DNA of 64,000 nucleotides, taken from the NCBI GenBank assembly GCA_964542455.1, contig CAZIUC010000001.1:62001-126000 (forward strand). Direction: 5' to 3'. The position numbers and the translations under genes were made by a program. The notes beneath the pieces are model-generated. The model had not been told where the DNA came from. It was given only the letters and a program-made list of their open reading frames with translations, and searched no databases. Shown here in pieces: positions 8,667 through 16,134 of the stretch. Position 1 is the first letter of the stretch, and every line of letters begins with the position of its first letter. The DNA is from PFJX01 sp964542455 (GTDB taxonomy: Bacteria > Pseudomonadota > Gammaproteobacteria > Burkholderiales > Thiobacillaceae).

Positions 8667-10046
8667 ATGACCGAAGGAAAAATCGTACAGATCATCGGCG
8701 CGGTGGTAGACATGGAGTTCCCGCGGGGGGCTCTGCCCAAGGTCTATGACGCGATCAAGATGGACACCCCACCCCTCACCTTCGAGGTGCAGCAGCAGTT
8801 GGGCGACGGCATCGTCCGTACCATCGCGATGGGTTCCACCGATGGCCTGAGACGCGGCGCGGTTGCACGCAACACGGGCGCGGCAATCTCCGTTCCGGTG
8901 GGCAAGGCGACCCTGGGTCGCATCATGGACGTACTCGGTGAGCCGGTGGATGAAATGGGTCCGGTCGACGCGGAAGCGCGTATGCCGATCCATCGCAAGG
9001 CCCCCGCTTACGCGGATCAGGCGGCCTCTGTGGAAATTCTGGAAACCGGCATCAAGGTTATCGACCTGATCATGCCCATCGCCAAGGGCGGCAAGGTTGG
9101 CCTGTTCGGTGGCGCCGGTGTCGGCAAGACCGTGACGCTGATGGAGCTGATCCGCAACATCGCGGTCGAGCACAGTGGTTACTCCGTATTCGCCGGCGTG
9201 GGTGAGCGCACTCGTGAGGGCAACGACTTCTATCACGAGATGAAGGAAGGCGGTGTTCTCGACAAGGTGGCCCTGGTCTACGGCCAGATGAGCGAGCCGC
9301 CGGGCAACCGTCTTCGCGTCGCGCTGACCGGCCTGACCATGGCCGAGCACTTCCGCGACGAAGGCCGCGACGTGCTGTTCTTTGTCGACAACATCTACCG
9401 CTACACCCTGGCCGGTACCGAAGTCTCCGCGTTGCTGGGCCGCATGCCCTCCGCCGTGGGGTACCAGCCCACCCTGGCCTCGGAAATGGGCGCCTTGCAG
9501 GAACGCATCACCTCCACCCGCACCGGTTCCATCACGTCGTTCCAGGCTGTGTATGTCCCCGCCGACGACTTGACCGATCCGTCCCCGGCGACCACCTTCG
9601 CCCACCTGGACGCCACGCTGGTGCTGAGCCGTCAGGTCGCGGAACTGGGCATCTATCCCGCCGTCGACCCGCTCGATTCCACCTCGCGCCAACTCGACCC
9701 CCTGGTTGTGGGCGAGGAACACTACAGCGTCGCGCGTTCCGTACAGGCGACTTTGCAGCGCTACAAGGAATTGCGCGACATCATCGCGATTCTCGGCATG
9801 GACGAACTCTCTCCCGAGGACAAACTCGCTGTGGGCCGAGCTCGCAAGATCCAGCGTTTCCTGTCGCAGCCCTTCTTCGTCGCGGAAGTCTTCACTGGCG
9901 CCGCCGGCAAGTACGTCACACTCAAAGACACCATCGCCAACTTCAAGGCAATTGTGGCCGGCGAATATGACCACCTCCCCGAGCAGGCCTTCTACATGGT
10001 CGGCACCATCGACGAAGCGGTCGAAAAAGCCAAGACCCTACAGTAA
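8667..10046 (+). CDS. atpD: F1Fo ATP synthase subunit beta
   Basis: Beta holds the catalytic sites of F1. The P-loop GGAGVGKTV lies near residue 155, the catalytic GERTREGND follows, and Walker B appears as VLFFVDNIYRYT. I start at MTEGKIVQIIGAVVD: the AGGA at 8654-8657 is 9 nt from this ATG but directly abuts the alternative ATG at 8658 (which would add MNA). The product is 459 residues, the usual length. It is followed by atpC after 12 nt. Confidence 0.96.
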   Translation: MTEGKIVQIIGAVVDMEFPRGALPKVYDAIKMDTPPLTFEVQQQLGDGIVRTIAMGSTDGLRRGAVARNTGAAISVPVGKATLGRIMDVLGEPVDEMGPVDAEARMPIHRKAPAYADQAASVEILETGIKVIDLIMPIAKGGKVGLFGGAGVGKTVTLMELIRNIAVEHSGYSVFAGVGERTREGNDFYHEMKEGGVLDKVALVYGQMSEPPGNRLRVALTGLTMAEHFRDEGRDVLFFVDNIYRYTLAGTEVSALLGRMPSAVGYQPTLASEMGALQERITSTRTGSITSFQAVYVPADDLTDPSPATTFAHLDATLVLSRQVAELGIYPAVDPLDSTSRQLDPLVVGEEHYSVARSVQATLQRYKELRDIIAILGMDELSPEDKLAVGRARKIQRFLSQPFFVAEVFTGAAGKYVTLKDTIANFKAIVAGEYDHLPEQAFYMVGTIDEAVEKAKTLQ

Positions 10047-10058
10047 GGACGCGCCATC

Positions 10059-10484
10059 ATGGCCATGACCCTACACGTCGATATCGTCAGCGCGGAAGCG
10101 TCGATCTACAGCGGACTCGCCGAGTTCGTCGTGATCCCCGCGGAAATGGGCGAGGTCGGCATCTACCCGCGCCACACGCCCTTGCTGACTCGCATCAAGG
10201 CCGGTTCGGTGCGCATCAAGTCACCGGACAAGGACGAGGAAGACCTGATCTACGTATCCGGCGGCATACTCGAAGTGCAACCGGGCGTGGTCACCATCCT
10301 TTCCGATACCGCGATTCGCGGCCACGATCTGGACGAAGCTCGCGCTCTTGAAGCCAAGGCCAAGGCCGAGGAAGTCATGCGCAACCGGACTTCCGCGATG
10401 GATTATGCACAAGCTCAAGCGGAACTCGCCGAGGCGGTGGCGCAACTGGCGGCAATTGCCAAACTGCGCAAGGTCGGACATTGA
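10059..10484 (+). CDS. atpC: F1Fo ATP synthase subunit epsilon
   Basis: Epsilon sits on gamma and can inhibit ATP hydrolysis. The 141-residue protein has the N-terminal beta sandwich (VDIVSAEASIYSG, PAEMGEVGIYPRHTPLL) and the C-terminal helical pair rich in Ala and Glu (ARALEAKAKAEEVM). It closes the atp operon; no clear terminator hairpin with a U-tract is visible before the tRNA promoter. Confidence 0.95.
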   Translation: MAMTLHVDIVSAEASIYSGLAEFVVIPAEMGEVGIYPRHTPLLTRIKAGSVRIKSPDKDEEDLIYVSGGILEVQPGVVTILSDTAIRGHDLDEARALEAKAKAEEVMRNRTSAMDYAQAQAELAEAVAQLAAIAKLRKVGH

Positions 10485-10536
10485 GATGACTGGCCGACGC
10501 GGGCCACCGCATAAGCCGGTTTTTCTCGATTAATCA

Positions 10537-10565
10537 TTGACATAGCTAAGACCGGCCGGGATAAT
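10537..10565 (+). promoter_or_regulatory. Sigma-70 promoter of the tRNA gene
   Basis: A perfect -35 box TTGACA at 10537-10542 and a good -10 box GATAAT at 10560-10565 are separated by 17 nt. Transcription would begin around 10572, about 15 nt before the tRNA. The boxes match consensus unusually well, as expected for a stable RNA gene. Confidence 0.8.
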
Positions 10566-10586
10566 CCGCGCCTCATTTTGTACCCC

Positions 10587-10663
10587 GGTGATGTAGCTCA
10601 GACGGTTAGAGCGGTGGATTCATAACCCACAGGTCGGCGGTTCGATTCCGCCCATCACCACCA
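10587..10663 (+). tRNA. tRNA with CAT anticodon, probably elongator tRNA-Met
   Basis: A 77-nt cloverleaf is seen, with the CCA end encoded. The acceptor stem pairs GGTGATG with CATCACC, the D arm is GCTC/GAGC, the anticodon loop is TTCATAA, and the T arm is GGCGG-TTCGATT-CCGCC. The first base pair is G-C, unlike the unpaired 1-72 position of initiator tRNA, so it is not tRNA-fMet. The last pair of the anticodon stem is an A-C mismatch. A CAT anticodon could also be lysidine-modified tRNA-Ile2; elongator Met is my preferred reading. Confidence 0.88.
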
Positions 10664-10714
10664 ACCCCCATTCCTCTCCCGCCGGTTCGCAAGCAACTGG
10701 CCGCTCACCCAGGC

Positions 10715-12046
10715 ATGCCACGCAAGGTCTACATCCGCACTTTCGGTTGCCAGATGAACGAGTACGACTCGGACAAGATGGCCGATGTGCTCGCCGCTGA
10801 CGATGGCTATGTCGTCACGGACAAAGCGGAAGATGCCGACATCATTCTGTTCAATACCTGTTCGGTGCGGGAAAAAGCGCAGGAGAAGGTATTCACCGAT
10901 CTCGGCATGGTGCGGCACCTGAAACAGGCCAATCCGAATCTGATCATCGGTGTCGGCGGCTGCGTGGCCAGCCAGGAAGGCGCGGCCATCGTGCGGCGCG
11001 CGCCCTATGTCGATCTCGTATTCGGACCGCAGACCCTGCACCGCCTCCCGGCCATGATGGAAAAGCGGCGCGCCAGCGGCCGCCCGCAAGTCGATATTTC
11101 CTTTCCGGAAATCGAGAAGTTCGATCATCTGCCGCCTTCGCGTGTCGAGGGGGCAACGGCCTTCGTTTCGATCATGGAAGGATGCAGCAAATACTGCACG
11201 TTCTGTGTCGTGCCCTATACCCGCGGCGAGGAGGTATCGCGTCCCCTGGCCGATGTGCTGGCGGAAGTGGCGCACCTGGCCGGCGAGGGCGTGAAGGAAG
11301 TGACCCTGCTCGGGCAGAACGTGAATGCATACCGGGGCGAGATGGATGCAGGTGAACTCGCCGATTTTGCCTTGCTGCTGGAGTTGGTGGCCGAGGTGCC
11401 GGGCATCGAGCGCATTCGATTTACCACGTCCCACCCGCGCGAATTCACTCCGCGCCTGATCGACGCCTATGCGCGCATCCCGAAACTGGTGTCCTACCTG
11501 CACCTGCCGGTGCAGTCGGGCTCGGATCGGATTCTGGCCGCGATGAAGCGTGGCTACACCACGCTGGAATACAAAAGTACCATCCGCCGCATCAAGGAGG
11601 CGCGCCCCGATATCAGCATCGCCTCGGACTTCATCATCGGCTTCCCAGGCGAAACCGAGACAGATTTCGAGGCCACCTTGAAACTCATCGAAGACGTGGG
11701 TTTCGATGCCTCCTTCAGCTTCGTCTATAGCCCGCGCCCCGGCACACCGGCCGCCAGCATGACGGACGACACGCCACATGACGTGAAGCTGCGACGCCTC
11801 TACCGGCTGCAGGAGTTGATCAATAAACAGGCCGCGGCCATCAGTGCAAGCATGGTCGGCGGTGTGCAGCGAGTTTTGGTGGAAAAGCCTTCGAAGAAAG
11901 ACCCCAATGAGTTGATGGGCCGCACCGAGAATAACCGTATCGTCAATTTCCCCGCCCCCGCGCGTTTGATCGGGCAGTTTGTCGATGTGATGATTACCCA
12001 GGCCATGCCACACAGTTTGCGCGGCGAAGTGGTCGTCAGACCCTGA
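10715..12046 (+). CDS. miaB: MiaB, tRNA-2-methylthio-N6-isopentenyladenosine synthase
   Basis: MiaB is a radical-SAM methylthiotransferase that converts i6A37 to ms2i6A37 in tRNAs reading UNN codons. The 443-residue protein has the N-terminal cluster cysteines (FGCQMN, NTCSVRE, GGCVASQ), the radical-SAM motif CSKYCTFC starting at residue 157, and a C-terminal TRAM domain. Its stop shares one base with the phoH start (TGATG). It heads the miaB-phoH-ybeY-corC operon found in many proteobacteria. Confidence 0.97.
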   Translation: MPRKVYIRTFGCQMNEYDSDKMADVLAADDGYVVTDKAEDADIILFNTCSVREKAQEKVFTDLGMVRHLKQANPNLIIGVGGCVASQEGAAIVRRAPYVDLVFGPQTLHRLPAMMEKRRASGRPQVDISFPEIEKFDHLPPSRVEGATAFVSIMEGCSKYCTFCVVPYTRGEEVSRPLADVLAEVAHLAGEGVKEVTLLGQNVNAYRGEMDAGELADFALLLELVAEVPGIERIRFTTSHPREFTPRLIDAYARIPKLVSYLHLPVQSGSDRILAAMKRGYTTLEYKSTIRRIKEARPDISIASDFIIGFPGETETDFEATLKLIEDVGFDASFSFVYSPRPGTPAASMTDDTPHDVKLRRLYRLQELINKQAAAISASMVGGVQRVLVEKPSKKDPNELMGRTENNRIVNFPAPARLIGQFVDVMITQAMPHSLRGEVVVRP

Positions 12047-12993
12047 TGCAGGTCAACTTCGCGCCGGTGGATAACGCCCGTTTGGCCAACCTGTGTGGTG
12101 TGCTCGACGAGAATCTTCGCCAGATCGAAACGGCGCTCAATGTCACGATCTCCCGGCGCGGCGAGCTGTTTCAGGTATCGGGAGACAGTGACAAACAGCA
12201 ACACGCGATCAAGCTGCTCAAGGACTTCTACCAGCGCGCGCGCAAGCCGCTGGACATCGACGAGATCCAACTGGCCCTGGTCGAGGTGGCGCACAAGCCG
12301 CACCTCCCCGACGCCAACGACGGCGACATCCCGGTACTGATGACCCGTCGTGTCGGGCTGCATGGTCGCACGCCGCGCCAGAACAGCTACATCCGGCAAA
12401 TGCGGGAATATGACATCACCTTCGGTATCGGCCCGGCCGGCACCGGTAAAACCTACCTGGCCGTGGCCGGCGCGGTGGATGCGCTGGAGCGTGATCTGGT
12501 CAAACGCATCGTCCTGGTGCGGCCGGCGGTTGAAGCGGGTGAGCGGCTCGGTTTCCTGCCCGGCGATCTGGTGCAAAAGGTCGATCCTTACCTGCGACCG
12601 CTCTATGACGCGCTGTATGACCTGATGGGCTTCGACAAGACCACGCGTCAGTTCGAGAAAGGGGTGATCGAGGTGGCGCCGCTCGCCTTCATGCGCGGGC
12701 GCACACTGAATAACGCCTTCATCATTCTTGATGAAGCGCAGAACACCACGCCGGAGCAGATGAAGATGTTCCTCACCCGCATCGGCTTCGGATCACGCGC
12801 GGTAGTGACCGGCGATGTCACCCAGATCGATCTGCCGCATGGCCACCGCTGCGGCCTGATCGAGGCGCGCGAGATTCTGAAGAACGTGCGCGGGCTGGCC
12901 TTCACCGACTTTCAGAACGAGGATGTGGTGCGGCATCCTCTGGTTGCCCGTATCGTCGACGCCTACGACGCCTATGCCAAAGGCAAGGCATGA
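12046..12993 (+). CDS. ybeZ: PhoH-like ATPase (YbeZ)
   Basis: Cytoplasmic P-loop NTPase of the PhoH family, thought to act with the endoribonuclease YbeY in rRNA maturation and ribosome quality control. The 315-residue protein has an N-terminal KH-like region and the P-loop GPAGTGKTYLAV near residue 130. Further motifs are the Walker B-like FIILDEAQNTTPEQMKMFL and sensor motif VVTGDVTQIDLP. It overlaps both neighbours by 1 and 4 nt, so the whole operon looks translationally coupled. Confidence 0.95.
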   Translation: MQVNFAPVDNARLANLCGVLDENLRQIETALNVTISRRGELFQVSGDSDKQQHAIKLLKDFYQRARKPLDIDEIQLALVEVAHKPHLPDANDGDIPVLMTRRVGLHGRTPRQNSYIRQMREYDITFGIGPAGTGKTYLAVAGAVDALERDLVKRIVLVRPAVEAGERLGFLPGDLVQKVDPYLRPLYDALYDLMGFDKTTRQFEKGVIEVAPLAFMRGRTLNNAFIILDEAQNTTPEQMKMFLTRIGFGSRAVVTGDVTQIDLPHGHRCGLIEAREILKNVRGLAFTDFQNEDVVRHPLVARIVDAYDAYAKGKA

Positions 12994-13445
12994 AGCAACT
13001 CAACAAGCTTGTTCTTGCTGTTCAATTCGCGACCACACCCGCCAACCTGCCGAGTCGCGCGGAGTTCCGCCACTGGGCCAAGGCCTCCCTCCTGCATGAT
13101 GTGGATGCCACGCTGCGTGTGGTGGATGAGGCCGAAGGCACGCAGTTGAATCAGGACTACCGCGACAAGCCAGCCGCCACAAACGTGCTTACCTTCGCCT
13201 ACGGCTCTGAACTGGATGATGGTCCACTATGTGGCGACATTGTCCTGTGCGCAGCCGTGGTCGAGCGCGAGGCTGTGGAGCAGAAAAAGACGCTGCAAGC
13301 GCATTACGCCCATCTCACGGTTCATGGCATGCTGCACCTGCAAGGCTACGACCATCTAGCCGAGAACGAGGCGATTGCGATGGAAGCGATCGAAAGCTTT
13401 ATCATGATGCGACTGGGATTCCCCGACCCCTACCAAGATGGATGA
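12990..13445 (+). CDS. ybeY: YbeY endoribonuclease
   Basis: YbeY is a zinc-dependent single-strand endoribonuclease needed for 16S rRNA 3' end maturation. The metal-binding motif HGMLHLQGYDH (H-x3-H-x5-H) is intact near residue 112, and the TNVLTFAYG segment is typical. The 151-residue length fits. The start overlaps phoH by 4 nt and the end overlaps corC by 8 nt. Confidence 0.95.
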   Translation: MKQLNKLVLAVQFATTPANLPSRAEFRHWAKASLLHDVDATLRVVDEAEGTQLNQDYRDKPAATNVLTFAYGSELDDGPLCGDIVLCAAVVEREAVEQKKTLQAHYAHLTVHGMLHLQGYDHLAENEAIAMEAIESFIMMRLGFPDPYQDG

Positions 13446-14274
13446 CAGTAATCACCGACCTGGGCTGATCGAACGACTCACCTCCTGGCTATCCCGCGAA
13501 CCTGAAAACCGCGATGAATTGCTTGAGCTTTTGCACGGGGCCTATGAGAAGAATTTGCTGGATGCCGATGCGCTCTCGATGATCGAGGGCGTCATGCAGG
13601 TTTCGGAAATGCAGGTGCGTGAGATCATGATTCCGCGCGCGCAGCTCGATGTGGTCGACATCAACGAGCCCACGGAAAAACTCCTTCCCTTTGTCATCGA
13701 AACAGCGCATTCACGTTTCCCCGCCGTGGACGGTGAACGTGACAACGTGGTGGGCATCCTGCTGGCCAAGGATTTGCTGCGGCTCTGCACCGATGAAGAT
13801 GTCAACCTGCGTGACCAGTTGCGCCCCGCGGTATTCATTCCGGAATCCAAACGCCTGAATGTGCTGCTGCGCGAGTTCCGCGCCTCGCGCAACCACATCG
13901 CCATCGTGGTAGACGAGTACGGCGGCGTCGCTGGCCTGGTGACCATCGAGGATGTGCTGGAACAGATCGTCGGTGATATCGAAGACGAATTCGATTATGA
14001 CGAGGACGAGGACAATATCCTCAAACTGGACAGCAGCGCATTCCGTGTCAAAGCGCAGACGGAAGTCGGAGATTTCAATCTGGCGCTGGGCGCGAGCTTC
14101 GCGGATGACGAATTCGACACGGTGGGTGGCCTGGTTACCCACGCCTTCGGCCGGGTTCCAAAGCGGGGTGAGGCCGTCGAGATCAATGGCCTGCGCTTCC
14201 AGGTGCTGCGCGCGGATAGCCGTCGGGTGCACAGCCTGCGAGTCGAACGTCTACCGCAGGCATCCTTGCTGTAA
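13438..14274 (+). CDS. corC: CorC/HlyC family CBS-domain protein (YbeX)
   Basis: Cytoplasmic protein of 278 residues with two CBS domains (the first beginning around MIPRAQLDVVDI, the second around FIPESKRLNVLLREFRASR). A C-terminal CorC/HlyC domain follows (FDTVGGLVTHAFGRVPKRGE). The family has been linked to magnesium and cobalt efflux and, as YbeX, to ribosome assembly. It ends the miaB operon. The apolipoprotein N-acyltransferase gene lnt that often follows in enterobacteria is absent here. Confidence 0.93.
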   Translation: MDDSNHRPGLIERLTSWLSREPENRDELLELLHGAYEKNLLDADALSMIEGVMQVSEMQVREIMIPRAQLDVVDINEPTEKLLPFVIETAHSRFPAVDGERDNVVGILLAKDLLRLCTDEDVNLRDQLRPAVFIPESKRLNVLLREFRASRNHIAIVVDEYGGVAGLVTIEDVLEQIVGDIEDEFDYDEDEDNILKLDSSAFRVKAQTEVGDFNLALGASFADDEFDTVGGLVTHAFGRVPKRGEAVEINGLRFQVLRADSRRVHSLRVERLPQASLL

Positions 14275-14577
14275 AACAGTGTGGTTCTGTCGCTACTTTC
14301 ACCTGGGTGGTTATCAAGCGTACATGGCGCAAGCGCGTGAATGAAATACATGGCGGGCTACACTGGCCGCGCTTGTACGTTCAACCGGACAGGCGCAGGA
14401 AGCACCCCCCGCTTAGAATGCCGCGAAATAAGTTGTTGCAATATCGCAACGGTATTATGAGACGGACCTGCGGCAGTCGTGCCAGTAGTCGAATGTTCTA
14501 ATATTCGCAAATATACTGAGCGCTCAAGTTTCGATTCACCGATTTCTCTTTTTTATCAACGTTTTAGGAGTAGTCCC
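14275..14577 (+). promoter_or_regulatory. Intergenic region with probable promoter of the Met-rich protein gene
   Basis: This 303-nt stretch holds no convincing gene. A -10-like TATACT lies at 14512-14517, just after the inverted repeat CGAAT...ATTCG at 14490-14507. No good -35 box is at the right distance. The region closer to the gene is AT-rich for this genome, and the ribosome-binding site TTTTAGGAG lies 7 nt before the ATG. A long untranslated leader is possible. Confidence 0.35.
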
Positions 14578-15231
14578 ATGAAGATGATTTCTGCCCTGGT
14601 CCTGGCCATGATCGCCACCGCCGCTGTCGCCGAGACCCCGGAACAAACCGCCGCCAACCTGCTGGATCCCGCCAAGGTTGCCCATATCGCCGCTGATCCC
14701 AAGGCCGCCGTCGCCACCATGACCAACCTGATGGACCCGGCCACCGCCATGATCCTGATGCAGAAAGGCATGGATCCCGCCACCTTCACCAAGATGATGC
14801 AAGCCGGCATGTCTCCCGACATCCTGAAGTCCTACGCCGCTTTCATCGACCCGAACATGTACATGAAGTGGCTGGCCGCTTCCATGGACCCCAACTTCTA
14901 CACCGCCGCCATGGCTCCCCTGATGAACCCCAACATGTACATGAAGTGGCTGGGTGCTCCTCTGGATCCCCGCGTTCTGCAGATGGCGATGGCTCCCCTG
15001 AACCCCAACATGTACATGAACTGGGCGCTGGCTCCTGTTAATCCGGCCAACCTGAACATGATGATGGCTCCCCTGAACCCCAACCTGTACACCCAGTGGG
15101 CCGGTGCCGCTGCTGATCCCAAGACCTACGGCACCTGGGGTGGTTTCATGAACCCCGCCGCCTTCGGCAACGTTGGCAACCCGTTCGCTGGCTTCTTCCC
15201 GGCCGCTCCCGCCGCCGCTCCCGCGAAGTAA
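14578..15231 (+). CDS. Secreted Met/Pro/Asn-rich repeat protein of unknown function
   Basis: I do not recognise a family. The 217-residue product starts with a signal peptide (MKMISALVLAMIATAAVAE, cleavage after AVA). The mature part is built from degenerate units of about 17 residues, each centred on a DP or NP pair. The clearest are DPNMYMKWL, NPNMYMKWL, NPNMYMNW, NPANLNMMM and NPNLYTQW, separated by APL or similar. Methionine makes up 26 of 217 residues. Cysteine is absent and histidine almost absent. The C terminus is Gly/Phe then Ala/Pro-rich (AAPAAAPAK). An upstream in-frame start would spoil the signal peptide. A strong ribosome-binding site and terminator argue for a highly expressed single gene. 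Met-x-Met patterns can bind Cu(I) in other proteins, but that role here would be speculation. Confidence 0.85.
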   Translation: MKMISALVLAMIATAAVAETPEQTAANLLDPAKVAHIAADPKAAVATMTNLMDPATAMILMQKGMDPATFTKMMQAGMSPDILKSYAAFIDPNMYMKWLAASMDPNFYTAAMAPLMNPNMYMKWLGAPLDPRVLQMAMAPLNPNMYMNWALAPVNPANLNMMMAPLNPNLYTQWAGAAADPKTYGTWGGFMNPAAFGNVGNPFAGFFPAAPAAAPAK

Positions 15232-15248
15232 TATTGGTTTAGCCGCGG

Positions 15249-15286
15249 AAAAAAAGGGGTGGAACGTAAGTTCCACCCCTTTTTTA
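15249..15286. terminator. Strong bidirectional intrinsic terminator
   Basis: A hairpin with a 15-bp stem (5' arm AAAAAGGGGTGGAAC) and a GTAA loop is followed by a run of T on the plus strand. It is mirrored by a run of A before the stem, so it can serve both the Met-rich gene and the convergent gene ending at 15361. Confidence 0.93.
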
Positions 15287-15360
15287 TTGGCCTCCCGCGC
15301 CCGGCGGGAAGCCGCCCAGGCAACGCGCGCTTAACCGTTGCCGTCAGACGGGTTAGGGCG

Positions 15361-16134
15361 TCAGCGCCTTACCTGCTGATAACCCGGTGGTACCTGGAAG
15401 AACTCATCCGGTACCGGGTCGGTTGTGACGCTTTCATAGACCAGATTGAGGCGCGAACCCATGCGCCGGGCGAGTTCCGCCATGCGGCCGCCACCCTCAT
15501 ATTTCAGTTCCACTTCGATGGCGCAAACCATGCCCTGGCTGAACAGGCGCCGCAGCACTTCGCCCAATGCACGGGTGTGCGCGGGCGAGCTTTTCTGTAG
15601 GCCAGGGATACCGATCAGGAAATCCGGTGAATCCATGGCCTTGAAGAAGGGTTGCAGGTCTTTCTGTTCACGCGTATTGCGCGCCAGCCAGACTTTTCCA
15701 TCAAGTTGCAGGAGGACTTTTTCCGGACCCAGTTCAGCCGGCATGCTGGCGTCCAGAGTGTGTTCCGCGCAATTCCAGGTGCCCAGCGCGTGTTTCTGTC
15801 CGGTGGCTTCCAGAGTCAGTTTGAGATCCTTGTGCGAGACCTTGGCTTCCGGCGTGTTGGCGAGCGCATTCATTTCATACACCTGCAACTGGCGCAGCGA
15901 GTGGTCGAGCGCGCTGATGTCGTGGCCGTTGAGGTCATAGATGTAGGTGTAGGCCTTGCCGCGATCGAGCTGGTCGCGGCGCAACCAGTCTTTCTTAAGG
16001 TAGACGCGCTCCTGGCTGGTGGAGGGCATGTTCATCGACATGATCGTGCTGCGGCCGTTGAGAGTGAGATCAGCGGCTGCACCCAGGGGCAGGAGCAGGG
16101 CAATGAGGCCGAGGCCGAGGTGGTGTGGGGTCAT
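15361..16134 (-). CDS. Periplasmic protein of unknown function
   Basis: A 257-residue protein starts with a signal peptide (MTPHHLGLGLIALLLPLGAAA). The mature part has a run of beta-strand-like segments (TYIYDLNGHDISALD, LRQLQVYEMNAL) reminiscent of the DUF4412-type beta-sheet proteins that bind lipids or outer-membrane precursors, but I cannot assign it firmly. Two cysteines (TWNCAEH and GMVCAIE) could form a disulfide. Its start overlaps the stop of the MMPL transporter gene by 4 nt, so the two are probably translated together; a role in lipid or envelope transport would fit that context. Confidence 0.8.
   Translation of the reverse strand: MTPHHLGLGLIALLLPLGAAADLTLNGRSTIMSMNMPSTSQERVYLKKDWLRRDQLDRGKAYTYIYDLNGHDISALDHSLRQLQVYEMNALANTPEAKVSHKDLKLTLEATGQKHALGTWNCAEHTLDASMPAELGPEKVLLQLDGKVWLARNTREQKDLQPFFKAMDSPDFLIGIPGLQKSSPAHTRALGEVLRRLFSQGMVCAIEVELKYEGGGRMAELARRMGSRLNLVYESVTTDPVPDEFFQVPPGYQQVRR

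Noticed and set aside
8652..9974. 440-codon minus-strand frame opposite atpD
   Set aside because: It is antisense to a highly conserved gene and arises from GC-rich codon bias.
10587..10663. Initiator tRNA-fMet
   Set aside because: The first acceptor pair is a normal G-C pair, whereas initiator tRNA has a mismatch at 1-72.
10655..12013. 452-codon minus-strand frame opposite miaB
   Set aside because: It covers the tRNA end and runs antisense to miaB; no family features.
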